Position numbers and translations under genes: made by a program. A stretch of DNA of 64,000 bases, from the NCBI GenBank assembly GCA_015478725.1, contig JADMIG010000013.1, forward strand, positions 1 to 64,000, in the 5' to 3' direction. The DNA comes from Chloroflexota bacterium. Its GTDB lineage: Bacteria > Chloroflexota > Limnocylindria > Limnocylindrales > CSP1-4. Of the stretch, positions 1-8,589 are shown piece after piece. Below the pieces are notes generated by a model. It made no database searches, was not told where the DNA came from, and saw only the letters and a list, made by a program, of their open reading frames with translations. Every line of letters begins with the position of its first letter. The stretch's first letter is position 1.

Positions 1-152
1 TTGCTGAGGATCGTCTTGACCTGGCCGCCGAGGAAGATGAGGGCGATGATCGCGACGACCGCGATGAGGGCGAGGATCAACGCGTACTCGGCGAGACCCT
101 GGCCGTCCTCATCCCGCTGAAGGGATGCGATGAGTGCATTGAAGAATGTCAT
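1..152 (-). CDS. Flp-type pilin, cut by the window edge
   Basis: This small pilin would be inserted in the membrane, processed by a prepilin peptidase and assembled into a Flp/Tad fibre. The visible 50 residues start MTFFNALIASLQRDEDGQG and continue with the Flp hallmark GLAEYALILALIAVVAIIAL, a processing-site Glu-Tyr pair leading into one hydrophobic helix. The start ATG at 150-152 has AAGGAGG nine bases upstream. The C-terminus lies beyond base 1. It is nearly identical at DNA level to the next pilin (265-435), so the pair is a recent tandem duplication. No tad assembly genes are visible; they may lie to the left. Confidence 0.85.
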   Translation of the reverse strand, partial: MTFFNALIASLQRDEDGQGLAEYALILALIAVVAIIALIFLGGQVKTILS

Positions 153-264
153 GTGGAGGTACCTCCTTTCCTCAAGAATCGGCCGTGTCCCCCCGGACCG
201 TCGAGAGCCGGTCGGACGACCGCCGGGCGCGTGTCCGGCGGTCGTCGTCTCCGCGTGGCCGGCG

Positions 265-435
265 TCAGATCGAGCTGCCGACCGTGCTGAGGATCGTCTT
301 GACCTGGCCGCCGAGGAAGATGAGGGCGATGATCGCGATGACCGCGATGAGGGCGAGGATCAGCGCGTATTCGGCGAGACCCTGGCCCTCCTCGTCCCGC
401 CGAAGCGAGGCGAGGACCGAGTGGATGAGCGCCAT
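265..435 (-). CDS. Flp-type pilin, 56 aa
   Basis: This is a complete Flp-family pilin: a short basic N-terminus (MALIHSVLASLRRDEEG), the QGLAEYALIL processing motif, one transmembrane helix and a short tail ending in TVGSSI. The start at 433-435 is chosen because AGGAGG lies six bases upstream and because the 56-residue size matches the family; an in-frame extension to 525 would add 30 unrelated residues. A TATAGT -10 element lies upstream. It is probably transcribed towards the window edge with its near-copy at 1-152. Confidence 0.9.
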   Translation of the reverse strand: MALIHSVLASLRRDEEGQGLAEYALILALIAVIAIIALIFLGGQVKTILSTVGSSI

Positions 436-487
436 GCATGGCCTCCTGATGATGAGTTCCGCCCCGTGATACCCGAGGTCGGCGGCC

Positions 488-493
488 ACTATA
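488..493 (-). promoter_or_regulatory. -10 element for the Flp pilin pair
   Basis: TATAGT on the minus strand lies about 50 bases before the pilin start at 435, leaving room for a short leader with the AGGAGG site. No convincing -35 element was found at 17 bases, so the start point is inferred. The remainder of 436-566 shows no gene. Confidence 0.5.
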
Positions 494-566
494 CGTGGCG
501 TCCTGCGATGGCCACCACTAGGCATTTCGTACCGTCGGTGCGCGCTCGCACCCGGACCGTCGGCCG

Positions 567-725
567 TCAGTTGGCGCGATCGATCGCCGTTCCGATGGCG
601 GCAAGGACGTCCGCGAGGGTCCTCCCGAAGACTACGAGGATGACGATCGCGACGACGGCCATGAGGCTGAGGATGAGCCCGTACTCCACGATCCCCTGAC
701 CTGCCGCCCTTCGGATGTCGGCCAC
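567..725 (-). CDS. Flp-like pilin, divergent copy, 52 aa
   Basis: A third pilin-like protein with the same plan: ADIRRAAGQGIVEYGLIL processing region, one hydrophobic helix (LSLMAVVAIVILVVFG) and a short charged tail. It is clearly older than the other two copies, with different helix and tail sequence. The GTG start at 723-725 lies eight bases after the stop of the kinase-like gene at 734, so translation is probably coupled to it and the pilin belongs to the kinase/regulator operon. The start is uncertain because no strong ribosome site is visible. Confidence 0.75.
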   Translation of the reverse strand: MADIRRAAGQGIVEYGLILSLMAVVAIVILVVFGRTLADVLAAIGTAIDRAN

Positions 726-733
726 CGTCGCGC

Positions 734-2047
734 TCAGCCGGCGGTAACCGCGGGCGGGGCGGCGACCGGGGCGCGTGGGAGATCGGCGACGATCCGGACC
801 TCCATGCCCTTCGCGCTCAACCCGGCGTGGATACCGAGCGTCTTCGCCCGCTCGGTGATCTCCCGCCACGTCACGGGCGGCATGGGCACCCAGGCCGTCT
901 TCCGGGCGACCTCGGCCGCCGCCAGCGCGCTTGCCAGATCGCGTTCCTCGATCATCGTCCGCAGGATCTCGGGCAGGGGCTCGGAGCGACCCTTGCCACC
1001 CGGATCCCTGCCGTCCGGATCTTTGCCGCGCTTCCCGCGACCACGATCGTCCCGAGCGGCGCCGCCGGAACCTCGGCCTGCCTCCGCCGCGTTCGCGGTC
1101 GTCGCGACATCGCGCTCTGCCGTGACCGTCGCCGTGATGGTGTCGCTCCAGTCGAGGCGGATGACGACCCGCTCCGGCGCGCTCGAGAGGAATCCGGCGA
1201 GCGTCTCATCGAGGAGGCGGAAGAGTCCGGACTCGAGCTCCATCGGCAGGCGGACGTCGAGGCCGAATGACTCGAACTCGACGGGGGTCCGGGCCCGCCG
1301 ACCGCGATCGCGTGCCGCCCCGCGGAGCGTCGCGACGAGCCCGAGGTCGTCGAGGACCATCGGCCTCACGTCGAAGATGAACGTCTTGGTGGCTTCGAGC
1401 GTCTGCTGGACCATCGCGATGAGCTGGCGGACCTCGTCGCGAGCCCGCTCCGGGTCGCGCGTCACCAGCCGATCCACGATCTGGGCCTGGAGGACGATGT
1501 TCGTCAGGCTCTGGGCGGGGCCGTCGTGCATCGCCCGGGAGATCTCCCGCCGGAGATCCTCCTGGACCGCGAGGACCACGCGCGCGACCGCCGGCGAGAG
1601 CGTCGCCCGGTCGTCGCCGTCCGCGGCCGCGGCCTCCATGGCGCCGACCGCATCCGGTCCGACCGCTGCCGACGACGCGGTCTCGCTCGCCGCCTCCAGC
1701 GACTCCACGATCCCGGCGAGCGCCTCACGGTAGCGCCGCAGCACCTTGACCTTGCCCTCGAGGACCTCGACCTGGGTATCCATGAGGGCGGCCCGCTTCG
1801 TCAGCGTGGCCACCTGCGCACCGAGCGCCATGGCCTCCCCGACTCCTTCCGGCGCGTCGGTGGATGCCGTTTCGAGGCGCGTGGCGGCGGCCGCCCGCTT
1901 CGTCTCGTGACGACCGGCCTCCGCCCGGGCCTGCTGGAGGAGGAGATCGATCTCCGCCAGCTCGCGATCGAGGCCGCTCACATCGGCGGCTGCCCGCGCC
2001 CGGAGGTCGTGGAGCGAGGCGGGCGGCGGGTCGTCCGATCCGGTCAT
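734..2047 (-). CDS. DegS-type histidine kinase-like protein lacking a recognisable ATPase domain
   Basis: 437 aa. The N-terminal 120 residues are predicted coiled coil. A HisKA_3 phosphoacceptor helix follows (REISRAMHDGPAQSLTN, His174), closely matching the kinase encoded at 2805-3827. The region where a HATPase domain should lie has ETLAGFLSSA instead of an N box and contains no DxGxG loop; a charged Gly/Arg/Asp-rich insert takes its place. It probably cannot bind ATP. It may act as a phosphotransfer or dimerisation partner for the first kinase and the NarL-type regulator, which ends 14 bases upstream. The last gene of the run is a pilin, so Flp pili or surface attachment are plausible outputs. 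Confidence 0.8.
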   Translation of the reverse strand: MTGSDDPPPASLHDLRARAAADVSGLDRELAEIDLLLQQARAEAGRHETKRAAAATRLETASTDAPEGVGEAMALGAQVATLTKRAALMDTQVEVLEGKVKVLRRYREALAGIVESLEAASETASSAAVGPDAVGAMEAAAADGDDRATLSPAVARVVLAVQEDLRREISRAMHDGPAQSLTNIVLQAQIVDRLVTRDPERARDEVRQLIAMVQQTLEATKTFIFDVRPMVLDDLGLVATLRGAARDRGRRARTPVEFESFGLDVRLPMELESGLFRLLDETLAGFLSSAPERVVIRLDWSDTITATVTAERDVATTANAAEAGRGSGGAARDDRGRGKRGKDPDGRDPGGKGRSEPLPEILRTMIEERDLASALAAAEVARKTAWVPMPPVTWREITERAKTLGIHAGLSAKGMEVRIVADLPRAPVAAPPAVTAG

Positions 2048-2061
2048 GGCGCGCGCCGCGC

Positions 2062-2808
2062 TCAGTCCTCCGGCATCCGGATCCAGCCCTGTCGCATGGC
2101 GTACACGACGGCCTGGGTCCGGTCGTTCACGGACAGCTTGCGGAGGATCGAGCTCATGTGGTTCTTCACCGTCTGCTCGCTGATGCTCAGCGCATAGGCG
2201 ACCTGCTTGTTCGTCATCCCCTGGGCGATGTTGTCGAGGATCTCGACCTCGCGGGGCGAGAGCGGAGCGAAGATCGGGGCGGCCTCCTGGCCGTACACCG
2301 CGAGCTCGCGGAACTCCTTGAGGACGCGCGACGCGACTGCCGGCTTGGCGAACACCTTGTCGTTGATGAGGTACTCGCCCTGGGAGACGCGACGGATGAT
2401 CGTCACCAGGTCGTCCGGCCCGACATCCTTGAGGATGAACGCCGCCGCCCCGGCCTTGATCGCGTCGAACAGCGCGTCCTCGTCCTCGTTCGCCGCGAGG
2501 ACGATGATCGCCGCGCTCGGCAGCTCCCGCTTGATCCGCTGGGTCGTCTCGATCCCGCCGGAGCCCGGGACGGAGTGATCCATGAGGATGATGTCCGGGG
2601 ATGTCTCGATCGCGAGGTCGAAGGCGCGCCGGCTCTCGTCGGCCTCGCCGACGACGTCGAAGTCGAGCTCCTTCTCGAGGATGTTCCGGATGCCGACCCG
2701 GAACAGGGCGTGGTTGTCGACGATGAGGATCTTCGTCCGCTCGTCGATCGTCCGGCGGTCCGGCCCGCCCCGCCGCCGCTCGGGTCCGCTGTAGTCCATG
2801 GCTTTCAC
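2062..2808 (-). CDS. NarL/FixJ-family response regulator
   Basis: 248 aa. After an arginine-rich 25-residue leader, a receiver domain (about 26-145) carries the acidic pocket and phosphoacceptor Asp77 in IILMDHSVPG. A LuxR-type helix-turn-helix fills the C-terminus (LSPREVEILDNIAQGMTNKQ to about residue 240). It acts as a cytoplasmic transcription factor phosphorylated by the kinase next to it. The start ATG overlaps the kinase stop as ATGA (2805-2808), so the two are translated together. Likely targets include the downstream pilin genes, by position only. Confidence 0.93.
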   Translation of the reverse strand: MKAMDYSGPERRRGGPDRRTIDERTKILIVDNHALFRVGIRNILEKELDFDVVGEADESRRAFDLAIETSPDIILMDHSVPGSGGIETTQRIKRELPSAAIIVLAANEDEDALFDAIKAGAAAFILKDVGPDDLVTIIRRVSQGEYLINDKVFAKPAVASRVLKEFRELAVYGQEAAPIFAPLSPREVEILDNIAQGMTNKQVAYALSISEQTVKNHMSSILRKLSVNDRTQAVVYAMRQGWIRMPED

Positions 2809-3827
2809 CTGTTCTCCTCTCCGGTCGGGATGGTCAGTGTCACCGTCGTTCCCTCAGCAGGGCTCGACCGAACGTCGAATCGCGCTCCGATGAGTTCCGC
2901 CCGCTCGCGCATGAACTGGAGCCCGAAGTTCCGGCGCCCCCGCGCCGCCACGGTCCCGACATCGAAGCCCCGACCGTCGTCCCGGACCTCGAGGATCCAG
3001 TCCGGGCCGGCCATCCGGCTCGACACGGTAACCCCGTCGGCGGCAGCGTGCTTGCGGACATTCTGGAGCGCCTCCTGGACGATGCGCAGGGCGACCGTCT
3101 GCTCGGTCTCGGCGAGGTGGTCGGCCGGCGCGCCGAGGGCGGTATCGACCCGCATGCCGGCGACGGCCGCGAGCGTGGCCGCAGCCTCGGCGATCGCCCC
3201 ATCCAGGCCGAGCTGATCGAGAAGCGGCGGGCGCAGGTGGGTGATGAACGTCCGGACCTCGTCGAGCTCGCGCCGGAGCTGGGCACGAAGGATCCCGATC
3301 TCCGTCCGGACGAGCGCCGGATCCTCGTGGAGCACCCGCTCGATGTACTCGACCTGGAAGATCGCGTTCGTCAGCGCCTGGGCGGGGCCGTCGTGGACGT
3401 CCTGGGCCAGCCGGCCGCGCTCGGCCTCCTGCGCCTCGAGGATCCGCATCTGGAGGTCCGTCGGCAGACTCACCGACGCCGGGTCGCTGATGAGCGTGAC
3501 GTCTCCGTGCTCGAGGAAGAGCCATGAGCTCTCGAGGCTCCGCTGGGCGAGATCGAGTCGCGAGAGCTCGCGCTCGTGGACCCCGAGCGCCTCGCCGAGC
3601 TCCGTCACCATGCTCCGATCGGGGCCTGGGGGACTGCCGCCCGGATCGACCTCATCGTGAACGGCATGCCAGCGAGCCAGCTCGCCGTGATAGGCCTCGC
3701 GGTAGCGGTCACGGATCGAGCGGACACTGTTCGCCGCCTGGCTGAGGGCGGCCTTCGCCTCCGCGTGGAGGCTGTCGAAGGGATCCCCGCGGGGATCGGC
3801 GGTGGATCGGGCGGTGGATCGGTCCAT
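2805..3827 (-). CDS. DegS-type cytoplasmic sensor histidine kinase
   Basis: 340 aa. An N-terminal helical, coiled-coil sensor without membrane segments is followed by a HisKA_3 domain (RLAQDVHDGPAQALTN, His145) and a complete HATPase domain: N box EALQNVRKHA, G1 VRDDGRGFD, G2 NFGLQFMRERAE. It autophosphorylates and passes phosphate to the regulator whose start overlaps its stop. The start at 3827 is chosen because a TATACT -10 hexamer lies nine bases upstream and a longer ORF would run into the preceding glycosyltransferase gene. The signal sensed is unknown. Confidence 0.9.
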   Translation of the reverse strand: MDRSTARSTADPRGDPFDSLHAEAKAALSQAANSVRSIRDRYREAYHGELARWHAVHDEVDPGGSPPGPDRSMVTELGEALGVHERELSRLDLAQRSLESSWLFLEHGDVTLISDPASVSLPTDLQMRILEAQEAERGRLAQDVHDGPAQALTNAIFQVEYIERVLHEDPALVRTEIGILRAQLRRELDEVRTFITHLRPPLLDQLGLDGAIAEAAATLAAVAGMRVDTALGAPADHLAETEQTVALRIVQEALQNVRKHAAADGVTVSSRMAGPDWILEVRDDGRGFDVGTVAARGRRNFGLQFMRERAELIGARFDVRSSPAEGTTVTLTIPTGEENR

Positions 3828-3836
3828 CGGCTCCCG

Positions 3837-3842
3837 AGTATA
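3837..3842 (-). promoter_or_regulatory. -10 element of near-leaderless kinase promoter
   Basis: TATACT on the minus strand ends nine bases before the ATG at 3825-3827. It belongs to the recurring TANNNT-then-start pattern of this window. GGGAG in the spacer could also serve as a ribosome site if transcription starts earlier. Confidence 0.5.
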
Positions 3843-3886
3843 GGGACCCCCGAACGGGCGACGTCCGGCCCTTTCGGCCCGCGCGC

Positions 3887-5533
3887 TCACGGGCAGCGTA
3901 TCCGGTACGCCCTGGTCCCGCCGAGTGCCGGAGTCCCCGTGGTGTCGAGTGGCACCGCCCGGAAGCACGTCGCGTCCGGTCCACCCGCCGCAAGGATCGC
4001 GGGCCACGCTCCGCGCGGGTCCGCGCCGAGGATAAGGAGCCGCGCTCCGAATCGGGTCGCCAGCCCGACGACGTCCGCCGGCGACTCGTCCGGGAGCGCG
4101 AGAGCCGGTCGACCCGTCGCCTCCGCGTACCAGATGGGGAAGTCCGTGACCACCGGAGCGTTCAGCTCGGATGCGGTCACCCCGGCCGTCGTGAGTGCCG
4201 GCCCGAGCGCCGCGAACCGCGCCGCGACGTCACGCGCCTGGGCGCCGTAGCTCGCGAGCGAGAGGCTGAAGAGGACGGAGGCGGCGATCGTGAGCGTCGG
4301 CCCGAGCCAGGCGACCGGGTTCGTCCAGCCGCGCCAGCGGCCCACCCGGGCGATGAACGCGTCGAGACCGGCGAGGCAGCCGACGATGAGGAGGGCGTGG
4401 ACCGGCCCCGCCGCGTGGAGGAACGTCCCCCACGTCGTGGAGACCGGGAAGAGGAGCGTGGTTGTCGCGAACGTGAGGCCGGAGAGGACGATGAGTGGTC
4501 GGAGCACTCCCGCGCCGCGGATCATGGGGAGCACGACGAGCGCCCCGAGCCCGACGACACCGACCGGGAAGCTCGGCACGAGGAGCACGTCGAGGAGGTT
4601 GTGGCCGAACCCCTCCACCCGCGAGCCGACGAGGAACCCGAGGCCCTCGCCGAGATACCGGGCCACAGTCGGCGGATGTGCGTAGGCGAAGATGTCGAAC
4701 CCGGTGACGGACAGGGCGTTGGAGACGGCCTGGCCGGGAAAGGGGCTGCCGAAGACCGCCCAGTCGCGGATGAGCCAGGGCACGAGGACGAGGCCGCCGA
4801 CGATCGCCGGGATGGCGATGAGCCGGAACCGGACCACCCCATCGAGCCGTCGCCCGCCGCCATCCACCCCGTCCCTCGCCAGCCATGCGACCGCGACCCA
4901 GGCGAGCCCGAGCCAGACGAACTCGTTCCGGGTGAGCGCCGCGAGGCCGACGAGGACGCCGAGGCCGAGGACCCGCGCATCGCGGACGCGAGCCCCCTGC
5001 GGATCGCGGAGCAGACGAGTCATGAGGAGGCACGCCCCGAGCGCGATGGCCGTGAACGGCGTCGTCGAATCCGGCAGCGCGCTGTGGAGGAGGAGCGGCA
5101 GCGAGACGGCCGCCGTCAGGCCGCTGCCCACGGCGAGGGTCCGTGCGCGGCCGGCGGGCAGCCGCAGCTCCGCCGCAAGATCCGCCGCCAGCCGCCAGGC
5201 GAGGACCGGCACGAGCGATCCCACGAGGACGGTCCCGACCTGGGAGGCATGGAACCCGGTGCCGAGGAGCAGCATCGGGATCGCGGCGAGGAGCGCCGGG
5301 AGCGGCAGCCACACCTCGAAGGCAGGCCGCGGAAAGACGAGCGGCGGCGTCTGATAGCTCCAGATCGCGTCGGACACGAGGCCTCGTCCCTCGACGAGGT
5401 TCCGGGCGACACCGTAGTAGTACGCGGTGTCCTCCGGCGTCGGGAACGGGATCGCGGCGGCGACGATCGCCCGGATGACGAGCGCGACCGCGAACAGCCC
5501 GCCGGCGGTCAGCCACAGCTCGCGACGGGTCAC
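3887..5533 (-). CDS. GT39-like polytopic membrane glycosyltransferase
   Basis: 548 aa with about 10-12 hydrophobic helices and a soluble C-terminal domain. The N-terminal loop has TPEDTAYYYGVARNLVEGRG, the position where GT-C enzymes carry their catalytic acidic residue. Such proteins transfer sugar from a polyprenyl-phosphate donor outside the membrane. The GTG at 5531-5533 overlaps the stop of the preceding gene as GTGA and has GGAG seven bases upstream; an ATG at 5554 is the alternative. It is the second gene of a pair of related transferases. Acceptor and sugar cannot be told from sequence. Confidence 0.8.
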   Translation of the reverse strand: MTRRELWLTAGGLFAVALVIRAIVAAAIPFPTPEDTAYYYGVARNLVEGRGLVSDAIWSYQTPPLVFPRPAFEVWLPLPALLAAIPMLLLGTGFHASQVGTVLVGSLVPVLAWRLAADLAAELRLPAGRARTLAVGSGLTAAVSLPLLLHSALPDSTTPFTAIALGACLLMTRLLRDPQGARVRDARVLGLGVLVGLAALTRNEFVWLGLAWVAVAWLARDGVDGGGRRLDGVVRFRLIAIPAIVGGLVLVPWLIRDWAVFGSPFPGQAVSNALSVTGFDIFAYAHPPTVARYLGEGLGFLVGSRVEGFGHNLLDVLLVPSFPVGVVGLGALVVLPMIRGAGVLRPLIVLSGLTFATTTLLFPVSTTWGTFLHAAGPVHALLIVGCLAGLDAFIARVGRWRGWTNPVAWLGPTLTIAASVLFSLSLASYGAQARDVAARFAALGPALTTAGVTASELNAPVVTDFPIWYAEATGRPALALPDESPADVVGLATRFGARLLILGADPRGAWPAILAAGGPDATCFRAVPLDTTGTPALGGTRAYRIRCP

Positions 5534-7191
5534 GGCGCCGCTCCGCCGCCGCATCGGGTGTCCGCGGTCATCGTGCAGATCGGGTAGAGGGCGAGTGTGG
5601 GTGCCGCGTCGCCAGCGGCGATCTCCTCGGCCGTCGCCGGGATCGTCAGCACCGGGGGGCCGATCCACGACGGGCGCGGTCCGCCCTCGATGATCGGGAC
5701 CATGGCCCGCACGATGGACTGGCGCTCGAGGGCGAGCCAGCGGATGTCGTACGCGCGGGCGACGGTCTCGACGGTCGACAGTGGGTCATCCACGGTCACG
5801 ACGCCCGGATGGCCGGTGAGATATCGGAAGCCGCTCGCGTCGATGGACATGATGCGGTCCGTGGAGGGTGCCCCATGCGCGTCGAGCCACGCGCCGGCGG
5901 CGAGGCGCGGATCGCGGGCCACCGTCCAGGCCGCGTGGACGACTGGCGTGAAGACCACGGCGAGACCGGCCGTGAGGACGATCGCCCCGCCCACGAAGAC
6001 CCGCGACGCTCGCACCGGGTCCCAGGCGCGACGTCGCCGTGCGACCCAGCCCACGAGGACGGCGATCCCCTCGAGGGCGAGGACGTAGCTGTGCGGGGCG
6101 AGCGCGACCGCCGAGTGGATGAACGTGCCGCCCGGGACGTGGATCGCCGACACGATCGCGGAGAACGCGAAGAGGATCGCGGCGTAGACGAAGAACGGAC
6201 CGAAGTCCACCGAGCGCCGCCGCGCCCAGCCCCCGACGAGGAGGAACGGGACGAGGACGACGCCGCAGACCAGCACGGCGAAGATCCCGACGGCCGCCAC
6301 AAAGCCGAGCACGCGGCTCACGACGAGCGGGCCGATGCCCTGACCGAGGAATGCGCCGATCGAGACGTCGGAGATGATGCTGTTCATATCGGACATCGAG
6401 CGGATGAAGAGGATCCGGCCGGACGAGGTGGACGGAGAGAGGCTCCCGAAGAGGGCGAGCTGGCGGGCGTACCACGGACCCATGACCACGAGGAAGCCGG
6501 CCGCCGAGGCGACGATCGCCCACATCGGGATGACCGGGGGCCGATCGCCGCCGGACCGCCAGGAACGCCATCGATCCCAGACCACGGCCAGGCCGAGCGT
6601 CCCCGCGACGAGGACCCCGTCGTTTCGGGCGAGCGTCGCGAGGCCCACGAGGAGGCCGGCGAGGGCGAACGCGCGCGCGTCGCCCTTGAGCGCCCGGGCC
6701 GTGAGGAGGAGCGCTCCGGCGACGAGCGTCTCGTACAGGCCGAAGTTGTCCGGCTGGGCCATGAACGGGGTGAGGAGGCCCGGGATCGCGGCAAGGATCC
6801 CGGCGCCCACCTGGACAGAGGGTCGGGCGCCCGCCTCGCGGGCGATCGCCCAGGTGAGCGGGGCGGCGAGCGCGCCGACGATCGCGAACGGAGCGTCCGC
6901 CGCCCACGCTGCGGCCTGACCGAAGATCGCGATGAATGGCCATTGGACGAAGGACGCGAGCGGCATCCAGTGGGCGTTGCTCGGGATCGGCAGCTGGGGG
7001 TTCGCGGGGAGCCGGCCGCCCACGTCGACGAAGGCCCAGATGACATCGACGTTGAGCCCGTGGCCCGCCGCAAGCTGGCGCGCCACGTCCACGTAATAGA
7101 AGGAATCGGGATAGGCCGGATCGGGGAAGTGGGCGATGGCGATCGCGCGGACGGCGAGGGCTAGCAGGTAGAGACCCGCGGCGATACGCAT
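5530..7191 (-). CDS. GT39-like polytopic membrane glycosyltransferase
   Basis: 553 aa, many transmembrane helices, closely similar in plan to the next gene. The first loop contains DPAYPDSFYYVDVARQLAAG, the expected acidic GT-C loop, followed by a long periplasmic-type segment. The start ATG at 7189-7191 follows a TACTGT hexamer by eight bases, so the message is probably leaderless. The 4-bp overlap with the following gene shows an operon of two. The function, polyprenyl-phosphate-sugar dependent glycosylation, is inferred from the family. Confidence 0.8.
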   Translation of the reverse strand: MRIAAGLYLLALAVRAIAIAHFPDPAYPDSFYYVDVARQLAAGHGLNVDVIWAFVDVGGRLPANPQLPIPSNAHWMPLASFVQWPFIAIFGQAAAWAADAPFAIVGALAAPLTWAIAREAGARPSVQVGAGILAAIPGLLTPFMAQPDNFGLYETLVAGALLLTARALKGDARAFALAGLLVGLATLARNDGVLVAGTLGLAVVWDRWRSWRSGGDRPPVIPMWAIVASAAGFLVVMGPWYARQLALFGSLSPSTSSGRILFIRSMSDMNSIISDVSIGAFLGQGIGPLVVSRVLGFVAAVGIFAVLVCGVVLVPFLLVGGWARRRSVDFGPFFVYAAILFAFSAIVSAIHVPGGTFIHSAVALAPHSYVLALEGIAVLVGWVARRRRAWDPVRASRVFVGGAIVLTAGLAVVFTPVVHAAWTVARDPRLAAGAWLDAHGAPSTDRIMSIDASGFRYLTGHPGVVTVDDPLSTVETVARAYDIRWLALERQSIVRAMVPIIEGGPRPSWIGPPVLTIPATAEEIAAGDAAPTLALYPICTMTADTRCGGGAAP

Positions 7192-7199
7192 CGCGGTGC

Positions 7200-7205
7200 A
7201 CAGTA
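7200..7205 (-). promoter_or_regulatory. -10 element, leaderless GT pair
   Basis: TACTGT on the minus strand ends eight bases before ATG 7189-7191; no ribosome site lies between. Confidence 0.5.
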
Positions 7206-7300
7206 GCACCGGGTCGGGCCGCTTCCGACCGGTACGAATGGGTCATCCGCCAGGCGGACCGATGCCCCGGGGGCCGGACTTCGCCGGCGCTGTCGAACGC

Positions 7301-7306
7301 TACGAT
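7301..7306 (+). promoter_or_regulatory. -10 element, leaderless GT87 gene
   Basis: TACGAT ends six bases before the GTG at 7313. The position excludes a usable ribosome site, pointing to a leaderless message. Confidence 0.5.
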
Positions 7307-7312
7307 GCGACG

Positions 7313-8536
7313 GTGTCCATCTCGCTGGTTCGGCCGTTCCGCGATCCGCGGTTCAGGCGGCTCGTCTGGGTCGCCGTGGGGATCACCGGCTGGGCCGGCC
7401 TCGTCGGGCTGGGCGTCGGACTCTTCGCCGAGCAGCCACCGAAGGCGGGGTTCGATCTCGCGCTCGTCCTCGACGCCGGGCGGCGTGTGGCCGCCGGCAC
7501 GAGCCCGTATCTCGCCGGCGCGGTCAGCGGCGGGACGTCCGCCGAGGATCTCTTCTTCTCGTACCCGCCACCCATCGCTCAGTTCGCGTCGCTCGTCGTG
7601 GGGCTCACGACGCCGTTCGTCCTCCTGCTGTCGGGGCTCGGTGCGTCGCTCGGCCTCGGGATCGTGGCGCGCGGGCTCGCGCACGCGCACGGGGATCGAT
7701 CGGGGCTCGACGTCGTCCTCCCCGTCCTCGCCCTTGCGCCCTTCGTCTATCCGTTCGCCATCGCACTCCTGTTCGGCAACGTGGACGCGTGGTTCCCGTT
7801 CGTCTACGGTGCCGTGCTCGTGGCGACGATCGACGAGTCCGGCCGCTGGCGGACCGGCGCGGGCATCGTCCTCGGGCTGGCAACGCTCGCCAAGCTCTAC
7901 CCGGGTGCGCTCTTCGGCTGGCTCGCGATCCGCGGTCTCCACACGTGGATCGGCGGCCGCTACGCGACCCGGCGCGCATTCCCGACTGAATGGATCACCC
8001 TGATCGCGGCCGTCGCGACGATCGCCCTGGCCGTCGGCGGCAGTCTCCTCGTCGGCGGCAGCGGGCCATGGACCGACTACGTCGGCGTCCTTCGGGCGGG
8101 CGCCTCGGCGCAGCTCGCCGTCGCCCTCAATATCGGTCCCGCGAGCCAGCTCGCCCTGCTCGCCGGCGATCCGTCGCTCGCGGCCCGCCTCGCGCCGGTG
8201 ATCGGCGGGGGCGCTGTCCTTGTCATCTCGTTCGGGGCGTGGTTCGTTCCGCGGACCACCCTCTCCCTCGCGATCGCGACGGCCGCGTCGCTCGTCCTCC
8301 TGCCGATCACGTGGTTCCACTACCCGGTGGCGATCGTCCCGTTCGCGGCCGCCGCCTGGGTCGCGGCCCGCGGGACGCCGTCCGCCCGCCCGATCGGCCT
8401 CGTGCTCATCGCGGCGCTCGTCGGCGCCGGCGGCACGATCCTCGCGCCCGTCGCCCTGTGGATCGCGGTGGCGCTCGTCCTCGCGGGTGTCGCGCTCGCC
8501 CCCACATCCAGCGTACGGCGCCGTCTGGCGAGCTGA
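7313..8536 (+). CDS. GT87-family membrane mannosyltransferase-like protein
   Basis: 407 aa, about ten transmembrane helices. The signatures are the first-loop segment FDLALVLDAGRRVAAGTSPY and YPPPIAQ before the second helix, typical of GT87 (DUF2029) polyprenol-phosphate-mannose dependent transferases. It has LAKLYPGALFGWL in the middle, the conserved Lys-x-Tyr-Pro helix start. GTG 7313 is chosen because a TACGAT -10 element ends six bases upstream; earlier ATGs would sit upstream of the promoter. It is transcribed divergently from the pair at 5530-7191. Confidence 0.8.
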   Translation: MSISLVRPFRDPRFRRLVWVAVGITGWAGLVGLGVGLFAEQPPKAGFDLALVLDAGRRVAAGTSPYLAGAVSGGTSAEDLFFSYPPPIAQFASLVVGLTTPFVLLLSGLGASLGLGIVARGLAHAHGDRSGLDVVLPVLALAPFVYPFAIALLFGNVDAWFPFVYGAVLVATIDESGRWRTGAGIVLGLATLAKLYPGALFGWLAIRGLHTWIGGRYATRRAFPTEWITLIAAVATIALAVGGSLLVGGSGPWTDYVGVLRAGASAQLAVALNIGPASQLALLAGDPSLAARLAPVIGGGAVLVISFGAWFVPRTTLSLAIATAASLVLLPITWFHYPVAIVPFAAAAWVAARGTPSARPIGLVLIAALVGAGGTILAPVALWIAVALVLAGVALAPTSSVRRRLAS

Positions 8537-8589
8537 CGCGCGTCCTCGGCGTCGGACCGCGGCGGCGACCGCGGCCGCGAACTGCCGCC

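Noticed and set aside
5786-8320. 844-codon minus-strand open frame
   Set aside because: It is Arg/Gly/Pro/Asp-rich and runs antisense or out of frame to two membrane transferase genes with clear family motifs; a by-product of high GC.
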